Below, in pieces: positions 14,979-23,729 of a DNA stretch of 64,000 bases. Under the pieces are notes generated by a model. The model searched no databases. It was not told the DNA's origin and worked only from the letters and a program-made list of their open reading frames with translations. A program made the translations under genes and the position numbers. Location: assembly GCA_016203225.1 (NCBI GenBank), contig JACQNC010000005.1, forward strand, positions 47,778 to 111,777, read 5' to 3'. The number at the start of each line of letters is the position of its first letter. The first letter of the stretch is position 1. Source of the DNA: Candidatus Woesearchaeota archaeon (GTDB lineage: Archaea > Nanobdellota > Nanobdellia > Woesearchaeales > ARS49).

Positions 14979-15893
14979 ATGGCGATACGGGATCAATTGA
15001 CGAAACTGAAGGATAACTGGCTTTTGATACTTCTGCCGCTGGTGCTTTTCTTCCTGCTGGCCGGAGGCCTCTCTGGGCTGTCCGGGCTGGTCAGCGACGT
15101 CGCGTTCTCACCCGGCGCATCGAGCGGATATGCTCAGCCATCGATCGGATATGACGGTGGCTACCCGAGCCAGTCGTATGCTCCGTCCGGAGCGCGTGAA
15201 GCGACGTCCACTTCGGTCGACGCGACCGCGGGCCAGCTGATCGCGAAGACCGCGAGCATGGAGACGAAGGTCGAGCGCGGGACGTTCCTTGACGAGGAAG
15301 CCTCTTTGAAATCAATCGTGCAATCCTCTGATGCACAACTTCTCCAACAGAACGTGCAGACCTATGGCGAGGGCATCTCTCAGTACCGTGCCGGCAGCTA
15401 CCGGGTCAAGGTCGATGCGGACAAGTACGAGGAGCTCGTCTCCAAATTGGGGGAGATCGGGGAGATGGACTCGTTCAGGGAGACCGCCGATGACGTTACG
15501 CAGGCGTATACCGACTTGAGCGTCCGGCTCGCGAACGAGAAGACGCGACTCTCGAGGTACAACGAGATGTACAAGGAGGCCACAGACGTCTCCGATAAGC
15601 TCGAGATCAGCGACAGGATATTCAACCAGGAGAACATGATAAAATATCTCGAAGAGGCGCTCCGGGATGTCGGGGATCAAGTCGTCTACTCGACCGTCGA
15701 CGTGACCCTCACCGAGGAGAAATCAGGCTATGCCGAGCTGACGTTTGTCGGGCTCTCCGACCTGGTTAAGGGGTTCGTCGGCAGCCTCAGCACGGTGATC
15801 TACCTGTTCGTGCTCCTGCTCCCGTGGGCGCTCGGCATCTGGCTGGTCGTCTTCGTTGTCAGGAAGCTGCGCGGCAAGGGCAAGAAGAAGTAA
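14979..15893 (+). CDS. DUF4349 membrane protein
   Basis: A 304-residue protein with an N-terminal helix near 13-40, an extracytoplasmic domain with a coiled-coil stretch (about 150-225) and a C-terminal helix with a lysine-rich tail. The order IAKTASMETKVERGTF ... YRVKVDADKYEELVSKL ... VTQAYTDLSVRLANE is that of DUF4349 proteins, whose function is unknown. GAGAGGTGATCGC precedes the ATG. T-rich runs follow the stop. Confidence 0.85.
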   Translation: MAIRDQLTKLKDNWLLILLPLVLFFLLAGGLSGLSGLVSDVAFSPGASSGYAQPSIGYDGGYPSQSYAPSGAREATSTSVDATAGQLIAKTASMETKVERGTFLDEEASLKSIVQSSDAQLLQQNVQTYGEGISQYRAGSYRVKVDADKYEELVSKLGEIGEMDSFRETADDVTQAYTDLSVRLANEKTRLSRYNEMYKEATDVSDKLEISDRIFNQENMIKYLEEALRDVGDQVVYSTVDVTLTEEKSGYAELTFVGLSDLVKGFVGSLSTVIYLFVLLLPWALGIWLVVFVVRKLRGKGKKK

Positions 15894-15943
15894 TTGTTCT
15901 TTTCTTTTTTTCTTTTTTATCACAACCGCACCTTGATGGCGTT

Positions 15944-16001
15944 TTTTTCCGGTTGGAAGCGGAAGAACAGGGTGCTCTGCCGGAGAGCTTCCGGTTTTTT
16001 C
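15944..16001 (+). terminator. Conserved CCGGA hairpin plus T-run, copy 1
   Basis: A 58-base stretch aligning without gaps to 44699-44756 at 41 of 58 positions by hand count. Both contain TTTTTCCGG at the start and a stem CCGGA-loop-TCCGG followed by TTTT near the end. It lies 3' of the DUF4349 gene, so a terminator or 3' RNA element is likely. Confidence 0.55.
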
Positions 16002-16041
16002 TGCGCAACGCATTTGAATCCTTTTTGATCGTGTGAAGGCC

Positions 16042-16341
16042 ATGACCGAAAGCTTGATAAGTAAGCCTGAGCTTACTAACCCTATGGACATCCTTAACGT
16101 ATCATCGAAAGGGCAGATAGTCATCCCCGAACATCTGCGGAAGAAGCTCAACATCAGGAAAGGCACGCGGCTCGTGCTTCTGACCAAGAAGGACACTATG
16201 GTGCTCACCAAGGAAACCGATGCCGAAAGGGCGCTCCAGCGCATGGACAAGGAGGATCTTGGCTGGCTGTTCCTCAACGAGCAGGCGCTCGCGAAGGACT
16301 GGGACACCAAAGAGGAAGACGAGGCATGGAAGGACTTGTGA
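16042..16341 (+). CDS. AbrB/MazE-like antitoxin
   Basis: A 99-residue protein whose core ILNVSSKGQIVIPEHLRKKL is the AbrB/SpoVT swapped-hairpin DNA-binding domain; the acidic C-terminal part would bind the toxin. An ATG at 16084 (MDILNVSS) would give the more usual N-terminus, with the palindrome at 16060-16077 then serving as an upstream operator. It overlaps the toxin gene by 16 bases. Confidence 0.85.
   Translation: MTESLISKPELTNPMDILNVSSKGQIVIPEHLRKKLNIRKGTRLVLLTKKDTMVLTKETDAERALQRMDKEDLGWLFLNEQALAKDWDTKEEDEAWKDL
16060..16077. promoter_or_regulatory. Palindrome AGTAAGC-CTGA-GCTTACT, candidate operator
   Basis: A perfect seven-base dyad with a four-base spacer lies just before the alternative antitoxin start. 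Autoregulation by antitoxins of this type is well established for the family; here it is inferred from position only. Confidence 0.5.
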
Positions 16342-16655
16342 AAGGCGACGTCGTCGTGATGACGTTCCCGTTCTCGGACCTCACGGGCGTGAAACGGCGT
16401 CCTGCTGTCGTGCTTGCTCCGCTCGAGGGCGAAGACGTGATCCTGTGCCAGATCACGAGCAAGCGGCTTGATAAGTACGGAATCCCCCTCTCAAGAAGTG
16501 AGTTCAAGCGCGGCAGTCTCTCGCGCGACAGTGTCATCCGTCCCAACAAGCTCTTCACCGGCGCCCGCTCAGTCATCACGCGCAAGGCAGGGACGCTGAC
16601 TCCGCGCAAGCTCTCAGACGTCGTGAATGCCGTCTGTCGATTGATACGAGAATAA
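16326..16655 (+). CDS. MazF/PemK-family toxin
   Basis: A 109-residue protein with the family opening KGDVVVMTFPFSDLTGVKRRP split over 6-26, then VVLAPLEGEDVILCQITSK, and S/R residues in SVIRPNKL. MazF toxins are ribosome-independent endoribonucleases. With the antitoxin directly upstream and overlapping, this is a complete type II toxin-antitoxin pair. Confidence 0.9.
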   Translation: MEGLVKGDVVVMTFPFSDLTGVKRRPAVVLAPLEGEDVILCQITSKRLDKYGIPLSRSEFKRGSLSRDSVIRPNKLFTGARSVITRKAGTLTPRKLSDVVNAVCRLIRE

Positions 16656-16686
16656 GGTTTTAGGTTCAAGAAGTAATAGTTTCAGT

Positions 16687-16875
16687 CTATTTCTGTGGGA
16701 TGGACGCAGGGCAGTCTTCTTCCCATGTTTGCAGGCATTTCTGCTTTGCTTCACACCAGGTATAACCAGCCGTGCCTATACAGCCATGCTCGTCCCTATC
16801 ATCGCCCACTATCTGCGGATTCGAGCATCCGACAAGCAGAACCAGAAGGAACATGATGACGAACATCACTTTCAT
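16687..16875 (-). CDS. Small Cys-containing lipoprotein
   Basis: Sixty-two residues with a lipobox (LLVGC, Cys near 17) and a mature part containing DEHGCIGTAGYTWCEAKQK, then C and W-E-E-D-C. The G-C-I-x-x-A-G-Y-x-W-C-E motif recurs in small secreted proteins of unknown function in bacteria and archaea. The start ATG at 16875 has GGTGATC upstream; a longer reading lacks a signal at its start. Confidence 0.75.
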   Translation of the reverse strand: MKVMFVIMFLLVLLVGCSNPQIVGDDRDEHGCIGTAGYTWCEAKQKCLQTWEEDCPASIPQK

Positions 16876-16964
16876 GGAGATCACCGCGGTATTCAGAATG
16901 GATTGTCTATATAAGCGTTTTCGCTTCCTGCAGTTCAACAACATCGATTCCGATCTTCATAATC

Positions 16965-17732
16965 CTATTTGAATATCCGGTTCCAGAGAAGCACCGAAAG
17001 ATTCGACAGCGCGAGCGCCAGATGGAAGTCACCGCTCTTGACGATGAACGACAATCCGAACGCGAGCGCGGCGCACGTGATGGCATACGCGACAGAAGGC
17101 CATTTCCGTGCCGGACTCGTCTTCGGCTCGATGAGCATGATCGTCGCGAAGAACACTACGGCGCTGCTGGCGAGCAGCTCTGGCATGAATCCTGCGATAT
17201 CCCCCGCGGCAGCATATGTCGCCGCGCGTAGCGCGAAGAACACCAAAAGGAATGGCGCGGCCGTCCACCACTTGCGCTGCCGCCACAGCACGAACAAACC
17301 GCCGAGCGCGACGAGCCAAAGGTTGCTCGCGCCCCACCAAGTGGATCGCGAACCGAGGAAGTAGAACCCGATGAGCATGCCGAAGTTCGCCGGATTGAAC
17401 GGATGATAGCCCTTGCGTTGGATGATGACTTTGGAGAGCACCGCGATGAGCGTCACAACCATGACAAGCCACAACGGCGACTGGTGCGACATCACCAGTC
17501 CGATGATGCTGCCGGTCACGAGCCCCGAGCTAGGGAAACCCCAGTATCCGTTGCGGTAGCGGTCGATGAAGAAGTCAAGAATACCTCCCGTGATCGCAGC
17601 GGTTAAGAACGGCACCAATGTCGCGGCAAAACCGAAATCAAGCCCGGCAACGAGCGCGTAGATGAAGAACAGCAATCCCATCGGGTGGCGTACGTCGTAC
17701 CACCACCAATTCCAGGCCTCTTTGAGCCGCAT
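16965..17732 (-). CDS. RnfD/NqrB-like membrane protein
   Basis: A 255-residue polytopic protein of about nine helices. SGLVTGSIIGLVMS and YHPFNPANFGMLIGFYF resemble the membrane core of RnfD/NqrB, which carry flavin in ion-pumping complexes, including the F-N-P-A block. No other Rnf subunits are present. A cupredoxin-like lipoprotein lies upstream on the same strand beyond a repeat, so an electron-transfer role at the membrane is plausible but unproven. Confidence 0.7.
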   Translation of the reverse strand: MRLKEAWNWWWYDVRHPMGLLFFIYALVAGLDFGFAATLVPFLTAAITGGILDFFIDRYRNGYWGFPSSGLVTGSIIGLVMSHQSPLWLVMVVTLIAVLSKVIIQRKGYHPFNPANFGMLIGFYFLGSRSTWWGASNLWLVALGGLFVLWRQRKWWTAAPFLLVFFALRAATYAAAGDIAGFMPELLASSAVVFFATIMLIEPKTSPARKWPSVAYAITCAALAFGLSFIVKSGDFHLALALSNLSVLLWNRIFK

Positions 17733-17780
17733 GGGGAGAGGACGATATTTTCGCTTTATTAGCTTTGCCCCATCGCCGTT

Positions 17781-17872
17781 CCCCTGCGTGATCTAACCCA
17801 AGCAGGTTTGTGGCGTTATCGGAACAGGATCGATAGCAATCAAGCAACTGCAAACCTGCCCGGACACGGGGG
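17781..17872. repeat. Intergenic palindrome family, copy c
   Basis: Outer CCCCTGCGTGATC with CACGGGGG, core GCAGGTTTG with CAAACCTGC (perfect nine-pair stem), centre GGATCGATAGC. Ends five bases from the cupredoxin-like gene stop. Confidence 0.85.
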
Positions 17873-17877
17873 TGTTT

Positions 17878-18279
17878 TCAAGAAACGTTGTTTGCTACCT
17901 TGATGTCCGGTCGCTCCTCGTACGGCAAGACCGTGATGTTCCCTTCCATGTCCTGCGTGAACTGGTCGCGGTACTTGAAGAGTCCTGTCTCGGTGAAAGT
18001 GTAGCTCCACGTTTTGCCTGGCTTGATCACAGGGCTCGGCTCCATGCCCCAGAGCCAGACGCTCTTGACCATCGGCATCTGGTTGATCCACTTGACGCGG
18101 TCGCCTTGGTACACCGTGAGCGCCTTCGGCGAGTAGAAGAAATTGTTGATGGAGATCTCGTGATAGCCGGTATTCAGGAACTCGGGCGTATCGGCAGATT
18201 CCTGCACTACGTCGGCCACAGGCGTCGACGTACAGGCCGTCAGCAAGGCTGCCATCAGCAAGATGCATGCGAGCTTCAT
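17878..18279 (-). CDS. Cupredoxin-like lipoprotein lacking copper ligands
   Basis: A 133-residue protein with lipobox LLTAC (Cys16) and a plastocyanin-like fold (EISINNFFYSPKALTVYQGDRVKW). In true cupredoxins a His follows the W-x-N segment and a C-x2-H-x4-M loop follows Y-x-Y; here those places read MPMVKSVWLW and YRDQFTQDMEG, with neither Cys nor His. Copper binding is therefore unlikely. It overlaps the upstream membrane gene by ATGA. Confidence 0.75.
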   Translation of the reverse strand: MKLACILLMAALLTACTSTPVADVVQESADTPEFLNTGYHEISINNFFYSPKALTVYQGDRVKWINQMPMVKSVWLWGMEPSPVIKPGKTWSYTFTETGLFKYRDQFTQDMEGNITVLPYEERPDIKVANNVS

Positions 18280-18914
18280 GGTTCAGATTCCTGAGGGACC
18301 GTTTTTAAGGTTTGTGATTCATGGCGCCTGACGATGAATCCTATGACGACTAGGACCATTCCTACCACGAGCGTGATGCCGAACCAGAGCATGAGTGTGC
18401 CGAAGAAGTCATCCAGCAGCGGAACGAGGTATGCGTGCGCCTCGGTCGGCGCGAACTTCAGCAGAGGGCCTTGCGCAGCGAACTTGAGGAACATGTTCAC
18501 TCCCGCGATGATCCCCGGGATGCCGATGCTGTTTATCCGTCCCGACCAAGTCTCGCCCGCCATGAGGATCGCGACGATGGCGAGCAAAACCGCCACTATT
18601 CCTTGGCCAGGGACTGTCTTGAAGAAGTCATGTCCTGTCTTGCTCATGAACACGAGCGCCCAGCCTTCTGCCGGCGGTTTAGCGATGCAGCCCGGCACGT
18701 CACCGCAGGAGAACTCCTTGAAGTAGAACTCGTCGAACTTAGCGGCGGCATCGGCTTGGCTCTCGCCCGCATCGGCGAGGATCTTCGTGAAGAACGGACG
18801 CAGGCTCTCCTCTGCGGTGAGGCCTGCGATCGCCGCGCTGAAGACCGTCGCAGTGATCGCAAGCGCCAGCACCACGCTGGCGATGCTTACGATCGTCGTC
18901 CTCCACCAGACCAT
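18276..18914 (-). CDS. Uncharacterised four-helix membrane protein
   Basis: A 212-residue protein with helices near 8-32, 105-120, 130-148 and 170-195, and an outer loop of about 70 residues with two Cys (FSCGDVPGCIAK). Not recognised. It is translationally coupled to the degenerate cupredoxin. The TATA box (TTTAAATAG) lies near 18938. Confidence 0.7.
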   Translation of the reverse strand: MVWWRTTIVSIASVVLALAITATVFSAAIAGLTAEESLRPFFTKILADAGESQADAAAKFDEFYFKEFSCGDVPGCIAKPPAEGWALVFMSKTGHDFFKTVPGQGIVAVLLAIVAILMAGETWSGRINSIGIPGIIAGVNMFLKFAAQGPLLKFAPTEAHAYLVPLLDDFFGTLMLWFGITLVVGMVLVVIGFIVRRHESQTLKTVPQESEP

Positions 18915-18969
18915 GCGAGGACAGCCTCAAGAATTCTATTTAAACGTTATGAAATGGGAATAGGTCACC

Positions 18970-19091
18970 GTTCCCAAGCGTGATGAGCTGGGATGTGAGC
19001 GCGCCCAAGCAGGTTTGATATGGAGTTAGTGCTATCGGATCCACTCCGATAAAGCCGATGCCAATCTGCCGGGGGAGCTAAGCCTGGGGAC
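18970..19091. repeat. Intergenic palindrome family, copy d
   Basis: Outer GTTCCCAAGC with GCCTGGGGAC, core AGCAGGTTTG with CCAATCTGCC, centre GCTATCGGATCC. The right end touches the glutamate dehydrogenase stop codon. Confidence 0.85.
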
Positions 19092-20411
19092 TCACTGCTT
19101 CAGTCGTCCACGCAATCTCTCGGCTTTCAGTATCTTCTGCGCCGCGACTACGAACGCGCCTGTCCTCATGTCGACGCGGTGTTGTTTGCTCGCGTTGAAG
19201 ACGTCGTTGAACGCGCTGACCATCAGCGGGTCCAACTTGCCCAAAACATCTGCCTCGGTCCAGTAGTAGCCCTGCAGGTTCTGCGCCCATTCGAAGTACG
19301 AAGTGGAGACTCCGCCCGAGTTCGCCAAGATGTCCGGGATCAGGTGTATCCCTCTGCGGCGCAGGATCTCGTCTGCGTCGGGCGTCGTGGGACCGTTCGC
19401 CAGTTCAACCACGATCTTCGCATTTACTGTGTGCGCCACCGTGTGCGTGATCTGGTTCTCGAGCGCGGCCGGCACCAAAACGTCGACAGGCAGCGCCAGA
19501 ACGTCCTCATTGGAGACCTTGCGCGCACCGCGGAACCCTACGACCGAGCCGGTGCGTTCCTTGTGCTGCAAGACCTCAGCGGGATCGAGCCCGCGCTCGT
19601 TCACGATGCCGCCTTTCGAGTCGGACACCGCGACGATCTTGTGCTTCCACGAGTGCAGGATCTTGGCCATGAACGACCCTGCGTTTCCGAATCCCTGGAT
19701 GGCGACCTTGCCTGGCTTCAGTTTCAACGCCTTCATCAATTCCCTGAGACAGATCGCTCCACCCATGGCTGTCGCGTAGTCGCGCACCTTCGAACCACCC
19801 AAATCAAGCGGCTTGCCGGTGATGACGCCGGGCGCGTGGTGGTTCACGATGGTCTCGTATTCGTCGAGCATCCAGCTCATGATCTGCGAATCGGTGTACA
19901 CGTCGGGCGCGGGCACGTCCTTGTCGGGTCCTATGAACGGAGCGATCTCGCGGATGTAGCCGCGCGACAGCGCCTCGAGCTCGTCCTTGCTCAATTGTTT
20001 CGGGTCGACGATGACGCCGCCCTTGCCGCCGCCGTACGGGATGCCCGCGACGGCGCACTTCATGCTCATCCAGAACGCGAGCGCCTTGACCTCATCGAGA
20101 TCGACCTGCGGGTGGAACCTGATGCCGCCCTTGAACGGGCCTCTTGAATCGTTGTGCTGCACGCGGTAACCCTGGAACAGCTTGATGCGTCCCGAGTCCA
20201 GCTTGACAGGGAAGTTGATTGTGATGATCCTGCGCGGCGTCACGAGCAGTTTGGTCTCGTTCTCTGTCAGTTTCAGTATTCCCGCGATCTTGCTGACCTG
20301 CTTCTTTGCGTTCTCGTACGCGTTGAGCTTGCCGTGCGGCAGCTCGACGACGGTTGGAACGTGAGGCGCCGGTGCGGGCGTGATCTTTCCGGGACGCTGT
20401 TCGCGGAACAT
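19092..20411 (-). CDS. gdhA: Glutamate dehydrogenase
   Basis: A 439-residue Glu/Leu/Phe/Val dehydrogenase. Substrate-binding KGGIRFHP, the catalytic Lys in IPYGGGKGG, VPAPDVYTD, the Rossmann motif GFGNAGS and the C-terminal NSGGV are all present. It interconverts glutamate and 2-oxoglutarate plus ammonia using NAD(P). The first 20 residues are a Pro-rich extension. A GGGGGG tract near 20462 and a short upstream reading frame precede the gene. TATA-like ATATTTAATAAC is at about 20492-20503, so the leader is unusually long. Confidence 0.95.
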   Translation of the reverse strand: MFREQRPGKITPAPAPHVPTVVELPHGKLNAYENAKKQVSKIAGILKLTENETKLLVTPRRIITINFPVKLDSGRIKLFQGYRVQHNDSRGPFKGGIRFHPQVDLDEVKALAFWMSMKCAVAGIPYGGGKGGVIVDPKQLSKDELEALSRGYIREIAPFIGPDKDVPAPDVYTDSQIMSWMLDEYETIVNHHAPGVITGKPLDLGGSKVRDYATAMGGAICLRELMKALKLKPGKVAIQGFGNAGSFMAKILHSWKHKIVAVSDSKGGIVNERGLDPAEVLQHKERTGSVVGFRGARKVSNEDVLALPVDVLVPAALENQITHTVAHTVNAKIVVELANGPTTPDADEILRRRGIHLIPDILANSGGVSTSYFEWAQNLQGYYWTEADVLGKLDPLMVSAFNDVFNASKQHRVDMRTGAFVVAAQKILKAERLRGRLKQ

Positions 20412-20430
20412 GGAGTGCTTCTGCTTCGGC

Positions 20431-20475
20431 TTAGAATGCTTTGATTTTGCGATGGAAATCCCCCCTTTGTGACAT
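20431..20475 (-). other. Possible leader peptide ahead of gdhA
   Basis: An ATG at 20475 opens a 14-codon frame (MSQRGDFHRKIKAF) ending 19 bases before the dehydrogenase ATG. It lies inside the predicted leader. Chance is possible at this length. Confidence 0.25.
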
Positions 20476-20556
20476 CACGGCCTGCCCTTTTGTTATTAAA
20501 TATTGTGGAACTACAACGGAGTAAATAAGATATATTTTGTATATAAAGAATAATCC

Positions 20557-22092
20557 TTATCGTTTCTTTCGCGATAGAACGATAGGCACTGTCAGCGTCT
20601 TTACCGCGTCAACACTGATACCGTGCTTCGCTGCCAATGCAGCAGTCGCGAGCTCGATGCCGACCGTGTCCTGCTTGTCCGCGAACTCGCGCAACGCCTT
20701 GTGCGGTTCAGACCCGGCGTAGGCGTTGCGTGCTTGATCGAGAAGGTCTGGCACGTTTCTTCCGTGCACGTACTCGTACGCCCTCCGATGATCGGTGCTG
20801 ATCTCCGCAAACCAAGAACGATGCCCCTCCGAATCATTACAATCGAAATCGGGCGAACTCCACGCGCTCTGCTCGCGAAGTGCGGTCTTGATCATCGCCG
20901 AACGAACTTGACAGATGTAGGGATGATCCAACGGACCCTGTCCCTCGATCCAACAGCGATACGCGCGACGAAGCTCCCGCCCGCTGTCCTTTTCTGGGTT
21001 CTTTTGCCAATCTTCAAAAAACTCCTTGCTCAATTCACGCAAGGTCTCATAACGCTTTCCTGTTTCCGCGATCTCAACCTTGAGATGACGCGGCGCCTGG
21101 CGATAGATGTCGGAAAGGTGCTCATGCGCGAGATCGTGGACGTTCAGTTCGCGATTGCCTAATGACCTATCGGTCTGTTTCTGCAAACCGAGGAGCGCGG
21201 CAGCGATCACATCAGGACCTTCGACTTTTTGCTCGACAAATATCCGGTACGCCGTGCCGGGGTGATCTTTCCAATGCGCGAGCGCCCAGCGCCTGCGCAA
21301 GTCCTGATTCTCGCACTGGTGCATGTCATATTCAGAGGTGACTTTCGCGACGCGGTCCGTAATCTCATCTTGCTGCTCGCCCGAGAGTGAGACCTTGTGC
21401 ACGTCTGCGAAGGACTTGAGTCTCGCGCCGATTCCTGCCTTTTTCTCGAATGCTTTTGTTACGACTTCGCGTGCCCTAACGCTACGCTGATCGCCCACGC
21501 TTTCGTTCACGACGGCAAAGAGCAGGTCGTCGGGGAAGTCCTCTGCATCGAGCAATTGCCGATAGATTCCCTCCATCTTGTCTTCTGCGCCCGCGATCTT
21601 GAAATATGCGAATGCGGCCATGACGTTGCCTGCCTTAAGTGTATCCTCGCCCAACAGAACATTTGCCTGAATTTTTCGTTCAGGCGTAAGCGTCTTCATA
21701 ACGCAGCTCAACAACTCAACGCGGTCTTCGTTGTCCAGGGACTGCTGCATTGCCAGGCGGTACACCGCGTCGGTCGGCCAATTATGCAAGATGATCTCAA
21801 GCGCATCATCAGTCAAGGTTGATTTTTCGCAACGAGAAGTCTTATCGATAACACGCTCCACAAGTCCCTCGTAATCGTCAAACAGACCTTTCGCAGGGGT
21901 CGCGGTCCAGACATACTTGATGGCCGTGCTTATCTCGCCGCGCTCGACCATCCCTTCGATTACACCCTTCACCAAAGCCGCACGTTGCAGTATGGGAAGT
22001 TTCGGGAGAAAACCATCGCTGATAACCAGCTCTTCGAGCATGAGCTCTGCTGCAAGTCTGCCTATTTTTTGCTGTTCTTCGACGTTGGTCAT
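20557..22092 (-). CDS. Large uncharacterised alpha-helical protein
   Basis: A 511-residue soluble, all-helical protein rich in charged residues, without membrane segments. Repeating helix pairs through the middle (for example AMQQSLDNEDRVELL and IYRQLLDAEDFPDDLLFAV) suggest a tetratricopeptide- or armadillo-like scaffold, but no motif is firm. The base composition is slightly A/T-richer than its neighbours. GGGTGGTG precedes the ATG, and a TATA box (CTTTATATC) lies near 22130. Not recognised. Confidence 0.7.
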   Translation of the reverse strand: MTNVEEQQKIGRLAAELMLEELVISDGFLPKLPILQRAALVKGVIEGMVERGEISTAIKYVWTATPAKGLFDDYEGLVERVIDKTSRCEKSTLTDDALEIILHNWPTDAVYRLAMQQSLDNEDRVELLSCVMKTLTPERKIQANVLLGEDTLKAGNVMAAFAYFKIAGAEDKMEGIYRQLLDAEDFPDDLLFAVVNESVGDQRSVRAREVVTKAFEKKAGIGARLKSFADVHKVSLSGEQQDEITDRVAKVTSEYDMHQCENQDLRRRWALAHWKDHPGTAYRIFVEQKVEGPDVIAAALLGLQKQTDRSLGNRELNVHDLAHEHLSDIYRQAPRHLKVEIAETGKRYETLRELSKEFFEDWQKNPEKDSGRELRRAYRCWIEGQGPLDHPYICQVRSAMIKTALREQSAWSSPDFDCNDSEGHRSWFAEISTDHRRAYEYVHGRNVPDLLDQARNAYAGSEPHKALREFADKQDTVGIELATAALAAKHGISVDAVKTLTVPIVLSRKKR

Positions 22093-22138
22093 CTGAACAC
22101 CACCCGGTCACGTGTAACTCCTGTCCAGATATAAAGAC

Positions 22139-22909
22139 TTAGTGACTCGAGACAACAGGTTTCCGCACCCAGAACCAAAGCCCTACGCCTATCGCGACCA
22201 TCGCGACGCTGAGCCATTGCCCGATGGTCAGGAAGCCCCACATGACTTCGGGTTCCTTGAAGTACTCGACGACGAACCGCGCGACGCCGTACATCACCAA
22301 GAACGACGCGAACAACGAACCTGCGGTCAACTGTTTCTTCCGCAGCGCGAACAGCACTCCGAAGATGACGAGATTGTAAAAAATCTCGTACATCTGCACC
22401 GGGTGCCTTGGCACTTCATCGATACGCGCGTAGATGACCGACCACGGTCCATTCCAGGCTCGTCCGACGAGTTCCGAGTTGAACCAGTTGCCCAGCCTGC
22501 CGAACACCTGCGCGAGCGCCCCTCCCACGATGAGGTTGTCAGCCAAGTGCAGGAACGGGAATGTCCTGCGCTTGCACCAATACCAGGTCCAGAGCGCGAT
22601 GCCGATCACGCCGCCGTGGAAGCTCAACCCCCCTTCCCAGACAGCGACGATCTTCAACGGGTTCGCGAGATAATACGCGGGCTGATAGAAGAACACCTCG
22701 AACAATCGCGCGCCGATGACCATCGAGATGACCGCCCACACGAAGTATGTCTCGAACTGGTCGAGCGATGTCTTGAACCTGCCTGCCTTTATCTCGCGGC
22801 GGCAGTACCAGTACGCGAAGAGCACGCCGAGCGCGTACAGCAGCCCGTACCACCTTATCTGCAGGAAGCCGATGTTCAGCAGCACCGGGTCAAGGTTGTT
22901 CACGAACAT
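22139..22909 (-). CDS. lgt: Prolipoprotein diacylglyceryl transferase
   Basis: A 256-residue membrane enzyme with RWYGLLYALG near 19-28, SFHGGVIGI near 97, GRLGNWFNSELVGR near 136-149 and HPVQMYE near 172-178, the diagnostic Lgt blocks including the catalytic Arg and His. Lgt attaches diacylglycerol to the lipobox Cys. Seven lipobox proteins are encoded in this window, matching substrates. The 5' end overlaps the upstream membrane gene by 20 bases, so it belongs to the CopB operon. Confidence 0.93.
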   Translation of the reverse strand: MFVNNLDPVLLNIGFLQIRWYGLLYALGVLFAYWYCRREIKAGRFKTSLDQFETYFVWAVISMVIGARLFEVFFYQPAYYLANPLKIVAVWEGGLSFHGGVIGIALWTWYWCKRRTFPFLHLADNLIVGGALAQVFGRLGNWFNSELVGRAWNGPWSVIYARIDEVPRHPVQMYEIFYNLVIFGVLFALRKKQLTAGSLFASFLVMYGVARFVVEYFKEPEVMWGFLTIGQWLSVAMVAIGVGLWFWVRKPVVSSH

Positions 22910-23729
22910 CGTGGGTCATTCCTCCGATTCTTATGATGTATATCCGCGCCCAGTACAGGAACGGCAAGATCAGCGCGACGCCCGCGACGAACCACAACGC
23001 TTCGTTGACGGTCGCCAACGCCTGCAGCAACACCTGGATCACGACTAGCGCGAGCACTATCAACAGGAATGCGGGCGCGATGCTGCCGAACTCTTTCACA
23101 CCTTTGCGGAAGCTGTGAGTGAACGCGTCGCGCCACGAATGCCTATGGATCTCTGAATACGATATGAGCATGAAGTAAACCACGATCCCGATGAGCGCAT
23201 AGTATACCGCCGCCGGGACCGTCCAGCCGGGGGTTTTGGTCATCGACAGGACGAGCGCTGAGCGCAGGTCGATGATGTCGCGCGTGAGCGTGAGCACGCC
23301 GAGGATCAGGAACCAAGGGATGTTCACCGCCGCGAACCGCGCGAGATGGTCCTTCCACGAGCCCGTTCCCGAAAGCGTGCCGCGAGCCAGCTTCCAGGCA
23401 GCGCTCTGGAAAAGGACGTAGAGGACGTACGCGAGCACGCCTAACACTGCGAGCCAGAACGCGATGCCCATCGTGTGAGGCCGCGCCTCGGGCGTCATGA
23501 TCAGCTGCATCATGCTGGGCGTCTCGAAGCGCTCGCCCGCGACGCGCAGCGCTCCTGCGAGAGTCTGCACGAGGTTGTTGGCGTCTATCAAGAGGTTGTC
23601 GCGCACCGGTCGTGCGAGGAAGCCGTACACGAGCAGGAACACCGCATCGGACAATGAAGACAGTATGCCGACGAGCGGTTGGCTGAACGCCGTCTTCAAC
23701 GCGTGCCCTGCTTCGCGGAGCGCGATCAC
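22890..23729 (-). CDS. Uncharacterised polytopic membrane protein
   Basis: A 279-residue protein with about six helices and an amphipathic start (IALREAGHALKTAFSQPL). The start is a GTG overlapping the ATPase stop as GTGA; readings extending further upstream are shadows of the ATPase. Not recognised. Sandwiched between the copper ATPase and lgt in one overlapping run, it may serve membrane protein or lipid handling. Confidence 0.7.
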   Translation of the reverse strand: MIALREAGHALKTAFSQPLVGILSSLSDAVFLLVYGFLARPVRDNLLIDANNLVQTLAGALRVAGERFETPSMMQLIMTPEARPHTMGIAFWLAVLGVLAYVLYVLFQSAAWKLARGTLSGTGSWKDHLARFAAVNIPWFLILGVLTLTRDIIDLRSALVLSMTKTPGWTVPAAVYYALIGIVVYFMLISYSEIHRHSWRDAFTHSFRKGVKEFGSIAPAFLLIVLALVVIQVLLQALATVNEALWFVAGVALILPFLYWARIYIIRIGGMTHDVREQP

